Shown here piece by piece: positions 49,803-62,016 of a stretch of 64,000 nt of DNA. Under the pieces are notes generated by a model, which was not told the origin of the DNA, did no database searches, and worked only from the letters and a program-made list of their open reading frames with translations. Origin of the DNA: Trichoderma breve (lineage: Eukaryota; Ascomycota; Sordariomycetes; Hypocreales; Hypocreaceae). The position numbers were made by a program, and so were the translations under genes. The stretch spans positions 4,154,001-4,218,000 of the forward strand of contig NC_079232.1 in assembly GCF_028502605.1 (NCBI RefSeq), given 5' to 3'. Each line of letters starts with the position of its first letter. Positions within the stretch are counted from its first letter, which is position 1.

Positions 49803-50550
49803 AGATGTGGGGGCAGCGCAAAAAAAGAGGAAACGGTGATGTTTCAGCTGAATATCCCGCAAAGCTGGAAAGTTATCCATATTTTGTTTTCGGCATACTT
49901 GACGAGTCATTTGACAAAGCGATGGGCATTTATTCATTTTTCTAATATCCGGCATTTTTTGTTATTCCTTTATTAGCATGTTGAGGACATGAGCATATTT
50001 ACAAGGGCGTTTTGGAGAATTGCAAAGCGTGGAGCAATAGTGGCCTGACATTTCGGCTCACTGGGTTGAGGGATCTTTTATTATTTTTGATTGCCTTTTT
50101 TAAGGGTCACTAGTATGGTATTGTCCTGATGGATGTACCCTTGTGACTCAAAAAGGCCTCTTGGGAATCATAACTTGGGAGGGTTTTGAGTTGGATATGG
50201 CTGTTTTTGGATGGGACACCCATCTCTTTATACCACTTTATATCCTGTTAGTTAGTAGCTACATAGCTTTTGTATTTTGGATACTGAGCATAGTAATCAC
50301 TTGATGCCCTCCTGTAGAAAGGGGGGCATATGATATACCCAATATGATGTTTTTCCATACCTATCATGATCTGAACTTTGTTTTTTTTTTTTTTCTTTTT
50401 TGACTCTTTTGTATTATCTGCTCCCCCTTTCTCCCTTTTCTTTCACCAAGAGCCTTGTATTAGTGCATTCTATGCCAGACATGTTGCATTTTTCTAATAT
50501 TACATGTATATAGAGAGCCATGTAGTGTATGTCGGGGATGATATGCAGAA
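49803..50550. other. Convergent 3' flanks of the cyclin gene and pdx3
   Basis: About 750 bp, T-rich, with a long T-run near 50380-50395. No gene, RNA or repeat was recognised. Confidence 0.5.
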
Positions 50551-51625
50551 TCAAGGACTCAGTCTCTCCAAACGCCACTTGCCCTCCTTTCCATCCTCAC
50601 CCTCCTCCCACTCGTACACGAAGCGATCGTGCAACCTGCTCTCCCTACCCTGCCAGAACTCGACGCGCTGGGGGACTAGACGCAGGCCGCCCCAGAAGTC
50701 AGGCACGGGGATCTTGTCCTGGCCCTTGAAGCGCTCTTCGACCTCCTTGACCCAGCCTTCCAGCTGGGCTCTGCCGTCGTCCTCGTACTCTGGATTAGTG
50801 GTGGCGTCCGTGCCGTTTACCAGCGCCTCGGATCCCGATTCAGGAGCTGATTGCTTCGCTGAGGGTTGGGGCTTGAGCACGGCAGACTGACGACTCGCCC
50901 AAGCGCCAATACGACTTCCCCTAACGCGAGTATCAAAGTACGTCTGGCTCTCCTCCCGAGAATTCGTCTCCGTAATGCCCTCGACACGAACCTGCCTCTG
51001 CAAGGGGGGCCAGTAAAAGACGAGGCTGGCGTGCGGGTTGGTCTGCAGGTCGTGGGCTTTACGCGAGGTGCCGAGGTTGGTGTACATGACGAAGCCGTGG
51101 GGGTCGAGCTCCTTGAGGTAGACGATGCGGGAGGAGACGCGGCCGGAGGGGAGGTGGGCGGTGGACAGGGTGCATGCTTCTGGCTGGGAGATGGACGGGG
51201 TGCGCTGGGCGAGGGAGAACCAGGCGTTGAACTGGGGGATGGGGGAAGTTGGGTCGAGGTCCTTGCGGTGGAGTTGGGAGAGGGTGAATTGGGGGGCTTG
51301 GCCGTGGGGGTGGTGGCCTGCTGGGGCGACTGTTTTTTGAGGGGAGGAATGTTAGCTTTGATATGATGCTGTGTGATGTGGTGTTAAGGGGGTGGTGATG
51401 GTTGAGTTGTGGTGTTGAGAGGATGGATGAGTCATGAGAGATGAGTTAGGTATGATGAGTGAGTGAGTGAAGGAGGTACAGACAGAGAGGGACAGAGAGA
51501 CAGAGCGACGTACAAATCAGCTTCTCCTCCTCAGTGGTGAGCACCGTCGAAGGCCGGCGATACAAAGCCATCCTCGTCCTCGTCGTGGCCGTCGAAGCGA
51601 AATATCGCAAGCCTGAATATCTCAT
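50551..51625 (-). CDS. pdx3: Pyridoxamine/pyridoxine 5'-phosphate oxidase
   Basis: Two exons on the minus strand, 51625-51514 and 51329-50551, giving 296 aa from this start. The FMN enzyme oxidises pyridoxine- or pyridoxamine-5'-phosphate to pyridoxal phosphate, the cofactor of, for example, the glycogen phosphorylase in this window. The core shows SGRVSSRIVYLKELD, FVMYTNLGTSRKAHDL and ASLVFYWPPLQRQVRVEG. The C-terminal dimerisation segment is intact (VPDFWGGLRLVPQRVEFWQG, then WRLERLSP). About 50 low-complexity residues (Ser/Ala/Asp/Glu) are inserted before it. The exon-1 sequence MRYSGLRYFASTATTRTRM is Arg/Ser/Thr-rich like a mitochondrial presequence. A shorter form could start at Met 51571 and a longer one at 51694, all in frame. 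Two start sites could give dual localisation, but that is inference. Confidence 0.92.
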
Positions 51626-52732
51626 CAAAAACCAGCCGGTAGCTTTTTCTGCACTAAAGCTGATCCCCCCTCCCGTGAAAGAAAGTAGGAACAAAGCTGT
51701 GATGGGGAGCCTCTAATATGTGAGGTCTGATTATTACGAGATTTATGAAGTTTTGTTCTTAGCAGTGAATCATCATCATGGATTTAGTAAATGAAGTTCG
51801 ATGCGTAGAAATTGAGGGAAAGAAGGTGCTAAAAGTGGGGCAGCCATCCGATTGCATGACGCTCTCGAAATCGAATGAGGCGCTTTTAGCCGTGGGGATC
51901 TGGGAGTTGGTGTAGCATCTACACTACCATGGCAGGTCTACACCAGCGAAATGATGAGTAGAGTGTACTTTGGTCTGTTGATTCCGTCTTGATTGGTGCT
52001 TGCGGGTTGTTTTTAGTCAATTGGACGCTGGACGTTGCCAGATTCTCCACTACAAAGCCAGTGTCTTTGATGACAAAGCATTGATGAAGCCGGAGTCTTG
52101 TGCACTGCCATTCGAGTCTGTTAAGCAATCTTAACGACTTGATGAAGTGAAGTGAATCCCTTCTCTTTGAAACTCTTTAAGAGTTGTATACTCGTTGTTC
52201 TCGAGTGTTGAATTCTACAATTGTTGATGTTCGACGAAAATGTCGAAGTAAACATACCTGTAAAATATCTACAACTCACCTGTAAAAAAGTCTACACACA
52301 AAACACACACATACAAAACACACATACACGCAAAACGCACGAAACGCACATACGTACATACGTACGCACATACGCATACGTATAAAAATACGTATGCGTA
52401 TACAAACATGTTTATTGGGTATCATACGAATATCATCTACGGTCTGCTGGCTTCAACGCCACACAGACCCAAAAAACCCTCCAAATGAAGCAAATGTTGC
52501 CCTTTGCTGAAATACGGGTTTTATACCTAGGACGTACTCTAACACGTAACGTCCGGGAAAAAGAAAAAGAAATAGCCTTCTACATCATACCGCCTTTTTG
52601 AATAAACCGAGCCGAGCTATTCGCCTTCCATCCATAAGAAACCATCGAAAGTGAAAACCGAAACGAAAGAAAAATCTACTCTGTACAGTCTTTGGGAAAA
52701 TGCGCCGCCGCGTCTGACAAAATATAGCCTCT
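51626..52732. other. Intergenic region, pdx3 promoter and ura2 3' flank
   Basis: About 1.1 kb. The pdx3-proximal half is ordinary sequence. The ura2-proximal half has a CA/ACGTAC-rich simple-sequence stretch (52295-52370) leading directly into a 14-bp perfect inverted repeat (52370-52401). No gene is supported. Confidence 0.5.
52370..52401. repeat. 14-bp perfect inverted repeat (hairpin) with an AAAA loop
   Basis: Arms 52370-52383 (ATACGCATACGTAT) and 52388-52401 (ATACGTATGCGTAT) pair perfectly around AAAA. The hairpin sits at the edge of a simple-sequence tract of CACA/ACGTAC units, about 330 bp past the ura2 stop codon. Confidence 0.85.
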
Positions 52733-55700
52733 TTACGAGCTAGCCATAACAAGTGCCAGGAGCGCCATCCTGCAGTAAAGACCATACCGCATCTGTAAAT
52801 CAATGTTAGCCAATTCACCTCCTCAATCCGCTGGGGAGTCGTGCTTACCTGTCTAAAGTACGCCGCCCTCTGGTCAAAGTCCACCTCCTCAGCCACCTCC
52901 TCGTTCCTGGGCAGAGGGTGCAACACAACCATGGAACTCTTGGCATTCTTCAGCGTAGCGTTATCCACGCGGTATGAATCCTTGACCTTCTCATAAGCCT
53001 CCACACTCTCGAACCGCTCCTTCTGAACACGCGTGCAGTACAGGACATCACTGCGGGCCAGGATCTCGGGCGTCAGAGTCTCAGACTCCACCAGGAGCTG
53101 TCCTGATGCAATCAGCTGCTCTCTCACCTTGGCAGGCAGAGATAGAGCCTTGGGAGAGACCAGTTGGACCTTGACCTGGTAGTGCTGGAGCAGGTACACC
53201 AGCGAGTGGACCGGTCGGCCATACAGGAGATCACCCAGGAAGGTAATCGTCAGGCCCTGAACAGTGCCCAGCTCCTCACGGATGGTGAAGAGGTCAAGGA
53301 ATGCCTGGGTAGGGTGCTCCTTGCTACCGTTTCCGCCGTTGACAACAGGGACGGGGCAGTACTTGTCTGCAATGTCCACAGAGGTCTCCTGGGGGTGGCG
53401 CAGGACAACGGCATCTCCGTAGCAGGCCAGCGTTCGCAGAGTGTCCTGCAGCGTCTCGCCCTTCTGAACAGACGAGCTAGATGTCGAAATCGCAATGGTG
53501 CGTCCGCCAAGTCTCTGCATGGCAGCATCAAACGAGGCCGAAGTGCGAGTAGAGGGCTCGTAAAAGAGCGTGCAGAGAACACGTCCGCGGAGGACGTTCA
53601 AGACGCCCTCACGCTGAACGCCGAGTCGCATCTCCTGGGCAACCGTAAACAGCAAGTGCAAGTCAGCTCGGGTATACTGCTTCACGGACAGAACGTGAGA
53701 GTTCTTGAACGAGTTGGGCTGCGACAGTAGCTGCTGGAGAGGGGAGCTGGCGGCGGGCTGGGGTGACAGAGACAGACCCAACTCATCCACGGCGCTTCCC
53801 AGTCTGGCGGGCGAGCCCAGTCCCTCCATGTTGCGGAACCTAGCCGCAATCTTGGGGCTGCTGAACGCGGCCTGCTGTTTGGGCTTGGGGCTCTCGGTGA
53901 CTTGGGTAATGAGGCCCATGGCGGGCTTCAGAGGGGGAGAAACGGGGACTTCGCGAGAGATGTTGTGCGAAGACATATCCTTGCCCTTGGGGGGCACCGG
54001 CAGGAGCTCGCCGTCTAAGCAGACGGTGGCGTCCTGGAAAGTGACCCTGCGGACAGATCCACGCATCACACGGCCCTCAAACGGCGACCACACGCTGCCG
54101 GGGAGAACCTGGTAAGGACGATCAATCTCAACCTCGATACTGGTACCGACTTGATCATGGAGCTCAAAGATCTCCATGGGGTTTTGGTAAAGCTTCTCCT
54201 TGAGGTCGTCAACCGTCAGCTTGCCCTCGGTGACAGAGGTCAGCAGGAGCGGAAGGGCATCCGCAACGCCGCTGGACGTGTCAGCCTTGTGACCCAGGGA
54301 CTCGGCGAGCTGGTAAGGCAGGCTTCCGACGGAGAAGACATCAATGTGTGCCATGTTCTCCCAGAGAGCTGCCTGGTCCTCGGGGGTGGGGAGGAGTCGG
54401 TCAAGCTCAGGGTAGTCCTTGGTAGACAGGTAGAGAGAGTAGATGGAGACGTCGCAAGAAACACGCAGACCCTTGGCCTTGGACAGCGCAATCAGCCGAA
54501 TGTCGTCCTTGTTCGTAACCGAAGTAACGTGGATTCGGCGGTTGTGCAGAGAAGCAAGCAACAGGATCGACGCCAGGTCAGTCAGCTTAGCATCGGTCAC
54601 AATGACCTTGTGCGTCGGCCAGGCGTCAAAGTGGGCAGTGACGGCAGCCACCTTGCTAATGTTGCCAGACAAGTGGTTGAAAGGAATGAAGAGGGAGCCG
54701 ACTTCACCAGCAAGGGCGCTGATCTGGCTGTCGTTCTCCGAAGTGGCAGAGACAGACAGGTTGTAGTCGCAGAAGTCGCCGAGCTTGCTGTTCTGCTGAG
54801 CAGCCCTCAGAGTGATGGCGTCAGTGATGGCACCCTCGAGACCGAGAGGCATGACGCGGATCATGCTGAAGCCCGCAGAGATGGAGGCCTTGGTGACAAT
54901 CTCCATGTCGTGGCTCTGGGGAGTGACAAGTCCGGGAACAAAGGCCGCAACGTTGACTAGGCCGGGCAAGACAACCGTCTTGTGGCTAGTCTGGTAATCG
55001 CGCTTGGCAACGTTGAGCTCGAAGCTTCGGGCAATGGCCTCAATGAGAATCTTGGCGTTCTTGACGTTGGTAACCAGGGGGATCTGGTAGTCAACAGCCA
55101 TACGACGAGTCTGGTAACCCTTGCTCATGTAGTTGGCCGGGCGGCGGTACTTGTTGTTGGAAGGCAGGTTGATGTACAGATCAATCGTGTTCTTGGACAG
55201 GTGCTGAGTGAGCGAAAACTCCGACTCCTTGTCCTCCTCCTTGCCGAGGACTTCGAGGTACTGGACGGGAACGCCATGCTCCTGCAAAAAGTCGGCGGTA
55301 CCAGCGGTGGCAAACAGCTTGTAGCCAATCTTCTGCAGCTTCTGCACCGACGGCAGCATCTCCTTCTTGTCCTTGTACGATCCGATGGACAGTAGAATGT
55401 TCTTCTTGGGGATCTTGAATCCAGTGGACAGGAGAGCCTTGAGGTATGCCTCGTTCTTGTCGACACCGAAGCAGGCAACTTCACCAGTAGAAGCCATTTC
55501 GACACCAAGGACGGGGTCGGCGCCGGAGAGACGAGAGAAACTGAATTGAGGCACCTTGACACCAACGCAGTTAGGAGGAATATCCGTGGGAGGGTACTCC
55601 TGGAAGGGCTGGTTCATGATGGCCTTGGTGGCCATCTCGATGAGGTCAACACCCATGGTCTTGGAAACGAATGGGAACGAGCGGGAAGCTCGGACGTTAC

Positions 55701-58700
55701 ACTCAATGACCTTGATGTCGTTGTCCTTGGCAATGAACTGGATATTGAAGGGGCCAGTCACGTTCAGAGCAGCACCAATCTTGCGAGTGGCCTCCACAAT
55801 GCGATCGATAGTGGTGCGCTCAAGATCCTGAGGGGGCAGGATGAGCGTGGCGTCACCGGAGTGAACACCAGCGTTCTCCACGTGCTCGGAAATGAAGTGG
55901 CCGACCATAACACCGTCCTTGGCGACAGCGTCCATCTCAATCTCCTTTGCGTTCTCAATGTACTTGGTAATGACGACTGGGTGCTCGCGAGAGACCTCGG
56001 CAGCCTGGGCCAGGTAGCTCTCCAGGTCCTTCTCAGAGTAAACAGTGTTCATGGCAGCGCCAGAAAGGACGTATGAAGGGCGGACCAGCACAGGGTAGGA
56101 GACTGCCTGGCAGAAAGCCCTGGCCTCCTCGAAGCTAGTAAGCTCCTTCCAGGTAGGCTGGTCGACGCCGATTCGGTCCAGCATACGAGAGAACTTGTAT
56201 CGGTTCTCAGCGGTATCAATCATCTCAGGAGAGGTACCCAGCACCTTGACTCCAGCGCGGTGCAGAGGAAGGGCAATGTTGTTGGGGGTCTGGCCACCCA
56301 TGGCACCAAGAACGCCGTGTGCATTCTCCAGCTGGTAAATGTCCAGAACCGTCTCGAGCGTGATGTTCTCAAAGTACAGCTTGTCCGCCTCGTCGTAATC
56401 TGTGCTCACCGTCTCTGGGTTGTAGTTGACCATGATGGTCTTGTGGCCGGTGGCTCGCAGGGTGCGGATGGCACGGACAGAGCACCAATCGAACTCGACA
56501 GACGAGCCGATACGGTACACACCAGAGCCGAGAACCATGACACCATGGTCCTCAAAGTCGACATCGTGCTCAGACGCGTTGTAGGTGAGGTACAGGTAGT
56601 TGGTAAAGGCAGGGAACTCGGCAGCAACCGTGTCAATCTGCTTGACAAAGGGCTGGATGCCAGCGTCAAGCCTGAGGCGGCGGACAGCGATTTCGTTGGA
56701 GCTCCAGAACTTGGCCAGCTGTCGGTCGCAGAAACCCAGACGCTTGGCCTGCAGAAGGATGCTGGGGTTCTGCGCAATATCGACGGTGGTGAACTGAGTC
56801 ATTTGCTTGGAAAAGTCGCTCAGTCCCTTGAGCTTTCGGAGGAACCACTTGTCGATTCGGGTCATTTCCCAAATCTTGTCGACGGAGTAGCCCTGGTGCA
56901 TGGCGTTGGCAATGGCAAACAGACGCTGATCAGAGGGCGTCTGCAGCTCGTCGTCGATGCTCATGAGAGCCTTGGTCTCGTTGAAGCCAAGGTTGTGGAA
57001 GTCGATGGCTCGGATAGCCTTTTGAATGGCTTCCTCAAACGAGCGACCAATGCTCATGACTTCACCAACACTCTTCATGGAAGAGCCGAGCTGGGTGGAG
57101 ACACGAGTGAACTTCTTCAAGTCCCATCTGGGCATCTTGACGACAACATAGTCGAGAGAAGGCTCGAAGCAGGCGCAGGTAACCTTGGTCACCGAGTTCT
57201 TAATCTCCTTGAGCGGGATTCCAAGACCCAGCTTGGCGGCAATAAAAGCTAAGGGATAACCAGTGGCCTTGGAGGCCAAGGCAGAGGATCGGGACAATCG
57301 AGCGTTGACCTCAATAATGCAGTATTCCCGAGAGAAGGGGTTCAGGGCATACTGGATGTTACACTCACCGACAACGCCCAGGTGTCGAATGACGTTGACG
57401 GCCGTTGTTCGGAGCATGTTGTAGTCCTCATCTGAGAGGGTCTGCGAGGGGGCGACCACGATGGAATCACCAGTGTGGATACCGAGAGGGTCAAAGTTCT
57501 CCATGTTACAGACAGTAATGCAGTTGTCCTGGGCATCTCGAACGACTTCGTACTCGATTTCTTTCCATCCCTTCATACTTCGCTCAATCAGGACTTGAGG
57601 ACTGGCGGCGAAAGCCTTGTGGCAGAGATCAAGCAGCTCCTGCTCGTTGTTGGCGAAACCACTGCCCAAACCACCCAGAGCATAGGCGGCACGGACAATG
57701 ACGGGGAAGCCAATGTCCTTGACGACGTGGAGAGCTTCGTCTACATTGCTGGCCGAGGCCGACTTGGCGCACTTTTCGCCGATGGAGTCCATGCTTCGGG
57801 CAAAGAGCTCTCGGTCCTCAGTGGTGATGATGGTGTCGATGGGGGTACCCAGGACCTTGACACCAAGGCTCTCAAACTCATCCTTGAGCTGGATACCGAC
57901 CTGCAGAGCAGTCTGGCCACCGAAAGTGACGTAGATGGCATCGGGTCGCTCATACAGGATGACCTTGCGGACAAACTCGGCGTTGACAGGCAGGAAGTAG
58001 ACCTTGTCGGCCAAGCCCTTTGAGGTTTGAATGGTGGCAATGTTGGGGTTGATGAGGACAGTGTAGATGCCTTCCTCCTTGAGAGCCTTGATGGCCTGGC
58101 TACCAGAGTAATCGAACTCGCCAGCTTGGCCAATGCTAAGACCACCACTGCCAAGAACAAGGACCTTCTTGACAGAAACGCGAGGGTGAAGCCTCTCGTT
58201 CTCCGCAATGGTTCCGCCGGGGAAAGCGACGGGAGCCTTTAGCAGAGCAGGGTTCTCAGCGCAGTTGGCCATGGTGTCAATGAAGACGTCAAAGAGATAC
58301 TCTGTGTCGCGAGGACCAGGGGTGCTCTCGGGGTGGAATTGGACGCTAAAGTATGGCTTCTCAACGTGCATGATACCCTCGTTGCTGCCATCGTTGGCGT
58401 TGACGAAGAGCTCTGTCCAGCCGGTGGGCAGGCTGGCGGCATCCACAGCGAAACCGTGGTTCTGGGAAGTGATGTGGCACTTTCCAGTGACCATGCTTGT
58501 GCAGGGGATGTTGTGACCGCGGTTACCAAACTTCATCTTGGCAGTCTTTGCGCCAGAAGCGCGGGCCATGAGCTGGTGGCCCAAGCAGATGCCGAAGATG
58601 GGGATCTTGTTGGTCTCCATGACGGCAGCAATGTTCTTGGCAGTGCTCTCAAGGACAGCTGGGTCACCAGGACCGTTGGAGATGAAGAGACCGTCGTACT

Positions 58701-59566
58701 CTTCACCGGCAGCCTTGGCCAGATCGTAGTCCCAGGGGACAACTACGACTTCGACGCCTCGCTTGAGGAAGCATCGAAGCTGGTTGTACTTCATACCAAC
58801 ATCGACACAGAGAACACGGATTGTCCGGCCGGAGGGATGCTTGCGAGCAACAACGGACGCGGGAGGCTTATACAACTTGGGCTCCTTGACGGACACTACG
58901 AAAGGCATGAGCATATTGTCTCTTTGGGGTTTTCTTATCTAGTAAAAAGGGAGGCAGATGGGGAAACTCACCCTGTGCCACTAAGTTCTGTGTGTTGGGG
59001 TTTACCCATTCAATTGCCTCGAATTCGTTGAGAGAGGCGAGGCCATTGGCGGCGCCGTTACCAGCAGCGGCGATGCTGGCAAGTCTCATCTTACCCAGCA
59101 TGCTACCCTTTTCACGGATCCTCTTGGTCAAGGCTCTGGTGTCCACACCATACATGGCGGGGACGCCCTGCTCCTTGAGCCATGTGCCCAGGGAGGAGGT
59201 AGCGAGGAAGTGGGAGAAATCCTCGCCGCAGTAAGAAGCGGTAACAAGACCGGCAATGTGAATCTGGGACGACTCAAAGTGGGCAGGCAGGTCGCCGAGC
59301 AGCTCGTCCAGCGTCTCCCGCGAAGGGACACCATAGTTTCCGACTAAGGGAAAGGTGATGACGAGGATCTGGCCGCGATATGAGGGGTCTGTGATGGATT
59401 CGGGGTAGCCCACCATGCCGGTCTGGAAAACCAGCTCTCCGGCGATGCTCTTCTCAGCACCGAAGCTGTAACCCTGGTAGGTTGAGCCATCCTCGAGCTC
59501 AAGGCAGACGAGGCGCTCGCTGCTGCCATAGCTGGCCGAGGCGGGCTTAAGGAGCTGAACAGCCAT
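52733..59566 (-). CDS. ura2: Ura2/pyr-3 multifunctional enzyme: CPSase II - aspartate transcarbamylase
   Basis: Three exons on the minus strand: 59566-58972, 58895-52849 and a 60-nt last exon 52792-52733, giving 2233 aa, the usual size. The protein makes carbamoyl phosphate from glutamine, bicarbonate and ATP and passes it to aspartate, the first two steps of pyrimidine synthesis. Domain order: glutaminase ([10 protein letters not shown] with the nucleophilic Cys, QFHPES with the catalytic His/Glu), two carbamoyl-phosphate-synthase halves, a dihydroorotase-like region, and C-terminal aspartate transcarbamylase ([19 protein letters not shown]). In the dihydroorotase-like part the expected PG-x-x-D-x-H-x-H site reads PGLVNVAAF, with no metal-binding His-x-His, so this domain is inactive, as known for fungal Ura2. 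The last exon restores the conserved end [12 protein letters not shown]; without that splice the C-terminus becomes unrelated sequence. UTP feedback is expected from the family. Confidence 0.97.
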
Positions 59567-59981
59567 GTTTTTTGGTGTAGAAAGTTGGTTTCTTTTCCTC
59601 TTTTGTGTGATTGAGGTTCAGCAGAAAACAACTCTTGGCTTTTCGTCGTTCAAGAAGCTTTTTCCCCAGCTGTCTTGTTACTGACGATACCCAAGGCGGG
59701 GCAAAAGATGGTGATGAAGAGAAAGTGAGGGGCGAAGGTTTGCTGGCGACTGACACGAAAAACTCGTTTTCAGAGCTTCTCCCGGGCAGGTCAAAAGCTA
59801 CCTCGCTGTCATCTGCTTCCTCAACAATTGCAAGGCGTCCTTCAGAGAGTATGGAGAGAAAGAAAGAAGCTTGAAGGATGCTCTTGCCGTAGTTGAGGAG
59901 GAGGAAGAAGAAAGGAAAAGGAAGAGAAAAAAAATCTCGGCGGATTTGACACCATCTTATTTTTTTTTTTTTTTTCTCTTG

Positions 59982-60113
59982 CCAATCAATACCATCATCA
60001 AGCCATGACTGGCGCGGATTAGCCTCAAAATGTTGAGAGCCAGCGCCTTGCCATTGGCCAATGCAGCTGAGATCACAGCGCCCGTTCCACCGCCACCAGC
60101 CAGATGGGCCAAT
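59982..60113 (-). promoter_or_regulatory. Cluster of CCAAT boxes upstream of ura2
   Basis: CCAAT occurs at 59982, within the palindrome CATTGGCCAATG at 60052-60063, and again at 60109. These lie about 420-550 bp upstream of the ura2 start. CCAAT boxes bind the fungal HAP/NF-Y complex. Their use here is inferred from position. Confidence 0.4.
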
Positions 60114-61144
60114 GACGGCGCTGCTCGGGGGGCTCTAGATTGCCTATGATGGATGTTTGCAGGCGTTTGCGTGGTATTCCTTCAGAAGCCCACGCACTAA
60201 ATGGACCCCGCAGCGGCCCTGGGACCCCCAAAAGAAAAAAAAAATTCAATGGATCGAATAAGATTGACCCCTCCATCGGTGATGGATTCATTGTTGCCTC
60301 CCCGGTTCGGACGAGATACGATGCGTCGTTGAGTGTTTGAACAAGCACGAGGCAAACTGTAAGACAAGAGCGGAAAATAGAGATGGATTGTAGAATACAA
60401 ATATCTCCAAATTGGCCTTGAATGAGCACATTGTGAAGCAGGAAACCGGCTCTCCTGGTGTCACGAGACTCTTCCTCTCTCCCAGAAGCACATGTTTCTA
60501 CCACCATCTCGTTTGTGGAGCACCATCCAAACGCCTCCGCAGATCTTTTTTTTTCTCTTGCTTTTTTCCCACCATGTGGATCACGGCAAGCCAAAAAAAG
60601 ATGCAGAGATGGTTGGGGGACGAGCATCCTGATTTGCTCTTATTTCGATTAGTTGAAACCGTAGGTAAGCGGTTGCGATGTGTAATTGTCTATCGTACAA
60701 GTTATCCTCACCTTGGACCTTGGCAACTCAGCCCTAATGAGATTGAGTTTAGTCTGTAAATTTCTTCCATGCTCGAAGAGAACTAGATGCCATCCTAGGT
60801 GACCTTCATTCTCGCCCACCTACCTACATATTTACGGAAAGTCTACGTCAGGTGTGTTGCTGTTAAGCTGTCTGATAGCTACAGAGGTACTGTAATGAAG
60901 AATTTCATTCAATCAACAGCTTTCTCAATATAGTACCAGTCAACAATAGTCTACTTAATGTGTATTGGTAGTCTCCATTTGATGCTTCATCTACTTCAAG
61001 AGCTGCACACTTTTTACGTCTTCAGGACTGTACCTTGAACTTGGATGTGAGGTGACTGACGATTCCGTACAAATCGTAACCATGATGAAGCTTAAGGGCG
61101 AACGACTATTTTAAGTATGTTATTAATTGGCTCCAAGCTGTCAG

Positions 61145-61180
61145 TTGTCTGATCAATTGTCTGACTACTTGTCTGATTAT
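61145..61180. repeat. Three tandem 12-bp repeats, TTGTCTGA-NNNN
   Basis: TTGTCTGATCAA, TTGTCTGACTAC and TTGTCTGATTAT follow each other exactly. Eight constant bases at 12-bp spacing lie about 240 bp beyond the stop of the first small membrane-protein gene. Confidence 0.85.
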
Positions 61181-61414
61181 CCTGCCGCCCGTTGGAGAGG
61201 TAAACACATTCTTGCTATTTTGCTCCCGGCCAAGGCCAATTCTCTGTAGTCAATCTAAAAAGAGATTTGCTCTTCTGTCTTCCAAAGTTGCAAATAGTAC
61301 CAATATACCATCTAACACTACCTCGTAGGATACCATTAACCGAAACATCAGGTAGGTAGCCACCACCAGTATAAAGGGCCGTTCAATCCGCAAAAGATAC
61401 AAATCGCCCAGCAA

Positions 61415-62016
61415 TTACACCCTCAGCACCTGCGGGTTATCTCTCCAATTATAGCCTGGCATACGTCGGGGGTTGTAAATCACTACTACCCAGATGAGCA
61501 TTACCACCGCGATGTACAAGACTACAAAAGATATCGGTATCATCGGAGAGTGATTTCCATAGTCTTCCAGAACCATTATCCAACATGAGAACATGATGGC
61601 CAAGAATAGAAGGTTTAAGGATGCATATACAAACACGAAACCCTCCCAAGCTGATCGGCGAGGGGATCCGCGTGTGAATATGCCGAGCGAGTCAGGAATA
61701 TGCAAAACGCGAGACTGGATGTTGTAGCCTCGGGTGGCTACTGAAACGAGGACGGGGTTTGGCTGGCCATTTTGGACTTGGCGGCCGAATAATAACCTGA
61801 CGGTCTTCATGGTACCTCTCTTGGCATCTCTTGACGGTCTGGAGGCCTCAGCAGTTGCATTTTCTGGTGTAAGTCAGCGAGTTGCCCTGATTGGAAGGTG
61901 AACCGGCGAAGCGCAGTTATAGCTGCGTTGATCTTACCTTGAGGAGGAAGATAAGCGGGAGGGCGAAGATGAGGGGGAGGAGGAGGAGTGGGAGTCGTTG
62001 GATACGTTGAAGACAT
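61415..62016 (-). CDS. Small two-helix membrane protein of unknown function, tandem copy A
   Basis: Two exons on the minus strand, 62016-61938 and 61863-61415, giving 175 aa. I do not recognise a named family. The N-terminus is Pro-rich (PTTPTPPPPPHLRPP). A segment VATRGYNIQ then HIPDSLGIFTRG precedes two hydrophobic helices, about residues 101-124 and 133-156. The protein ends with NPRRMPGYNW and a short tail. The gene directly upstream on the same strand (62528-63081) encodes a clear paralogue. They share RGYNIQ, a short I-P-x-x-x-G-x-F segment, an aromatic/Glu-Gly pair before helix 1, and RR-x-P-x-Y-x-W after helix 2, with the single intron at the same place just after the Pro-rich head. 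This points to an ancient tandem duplication. Confidence 0.75.

Larger units (their letters stand above)
59567..61414. other. Intergenic region, ura2 promoter and 3' flank of the first small membrane-protein gene
   Basis: About 1.85 kb. The ura2-proximal 550 bp hold a long T-run (59960-59975) and three CCAAT boxes. Further out are ordinary sequence with small chance ORFs (for example 60073-60627 on the minus strand) and a triple 12-bp repeat at 61145-61180. Confidence 0.5.

Noticed and set aside
53164..54960. Series of + strand ORFs (188 and 269 aa among them)
   Set aside because: Antisense to the ATCase and dihydroorotase-like parts of ura2, with no domain sense.
56260..57252. 330-aa ORF on the + strand
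   Set aside because: It lies entirely antisense to the conserved CPSase exon of ura2. Its Val/Leu/Gly/Asp-rich composition is the usual shadow of a GC-biased coding strand.
59960..59975. T-run considered as a transposon poly-A tail
   Set aside because: No retroelement sequence or target duplication is adjacent; similar homopolymer runs occur in several promoters and 3' flanks here.
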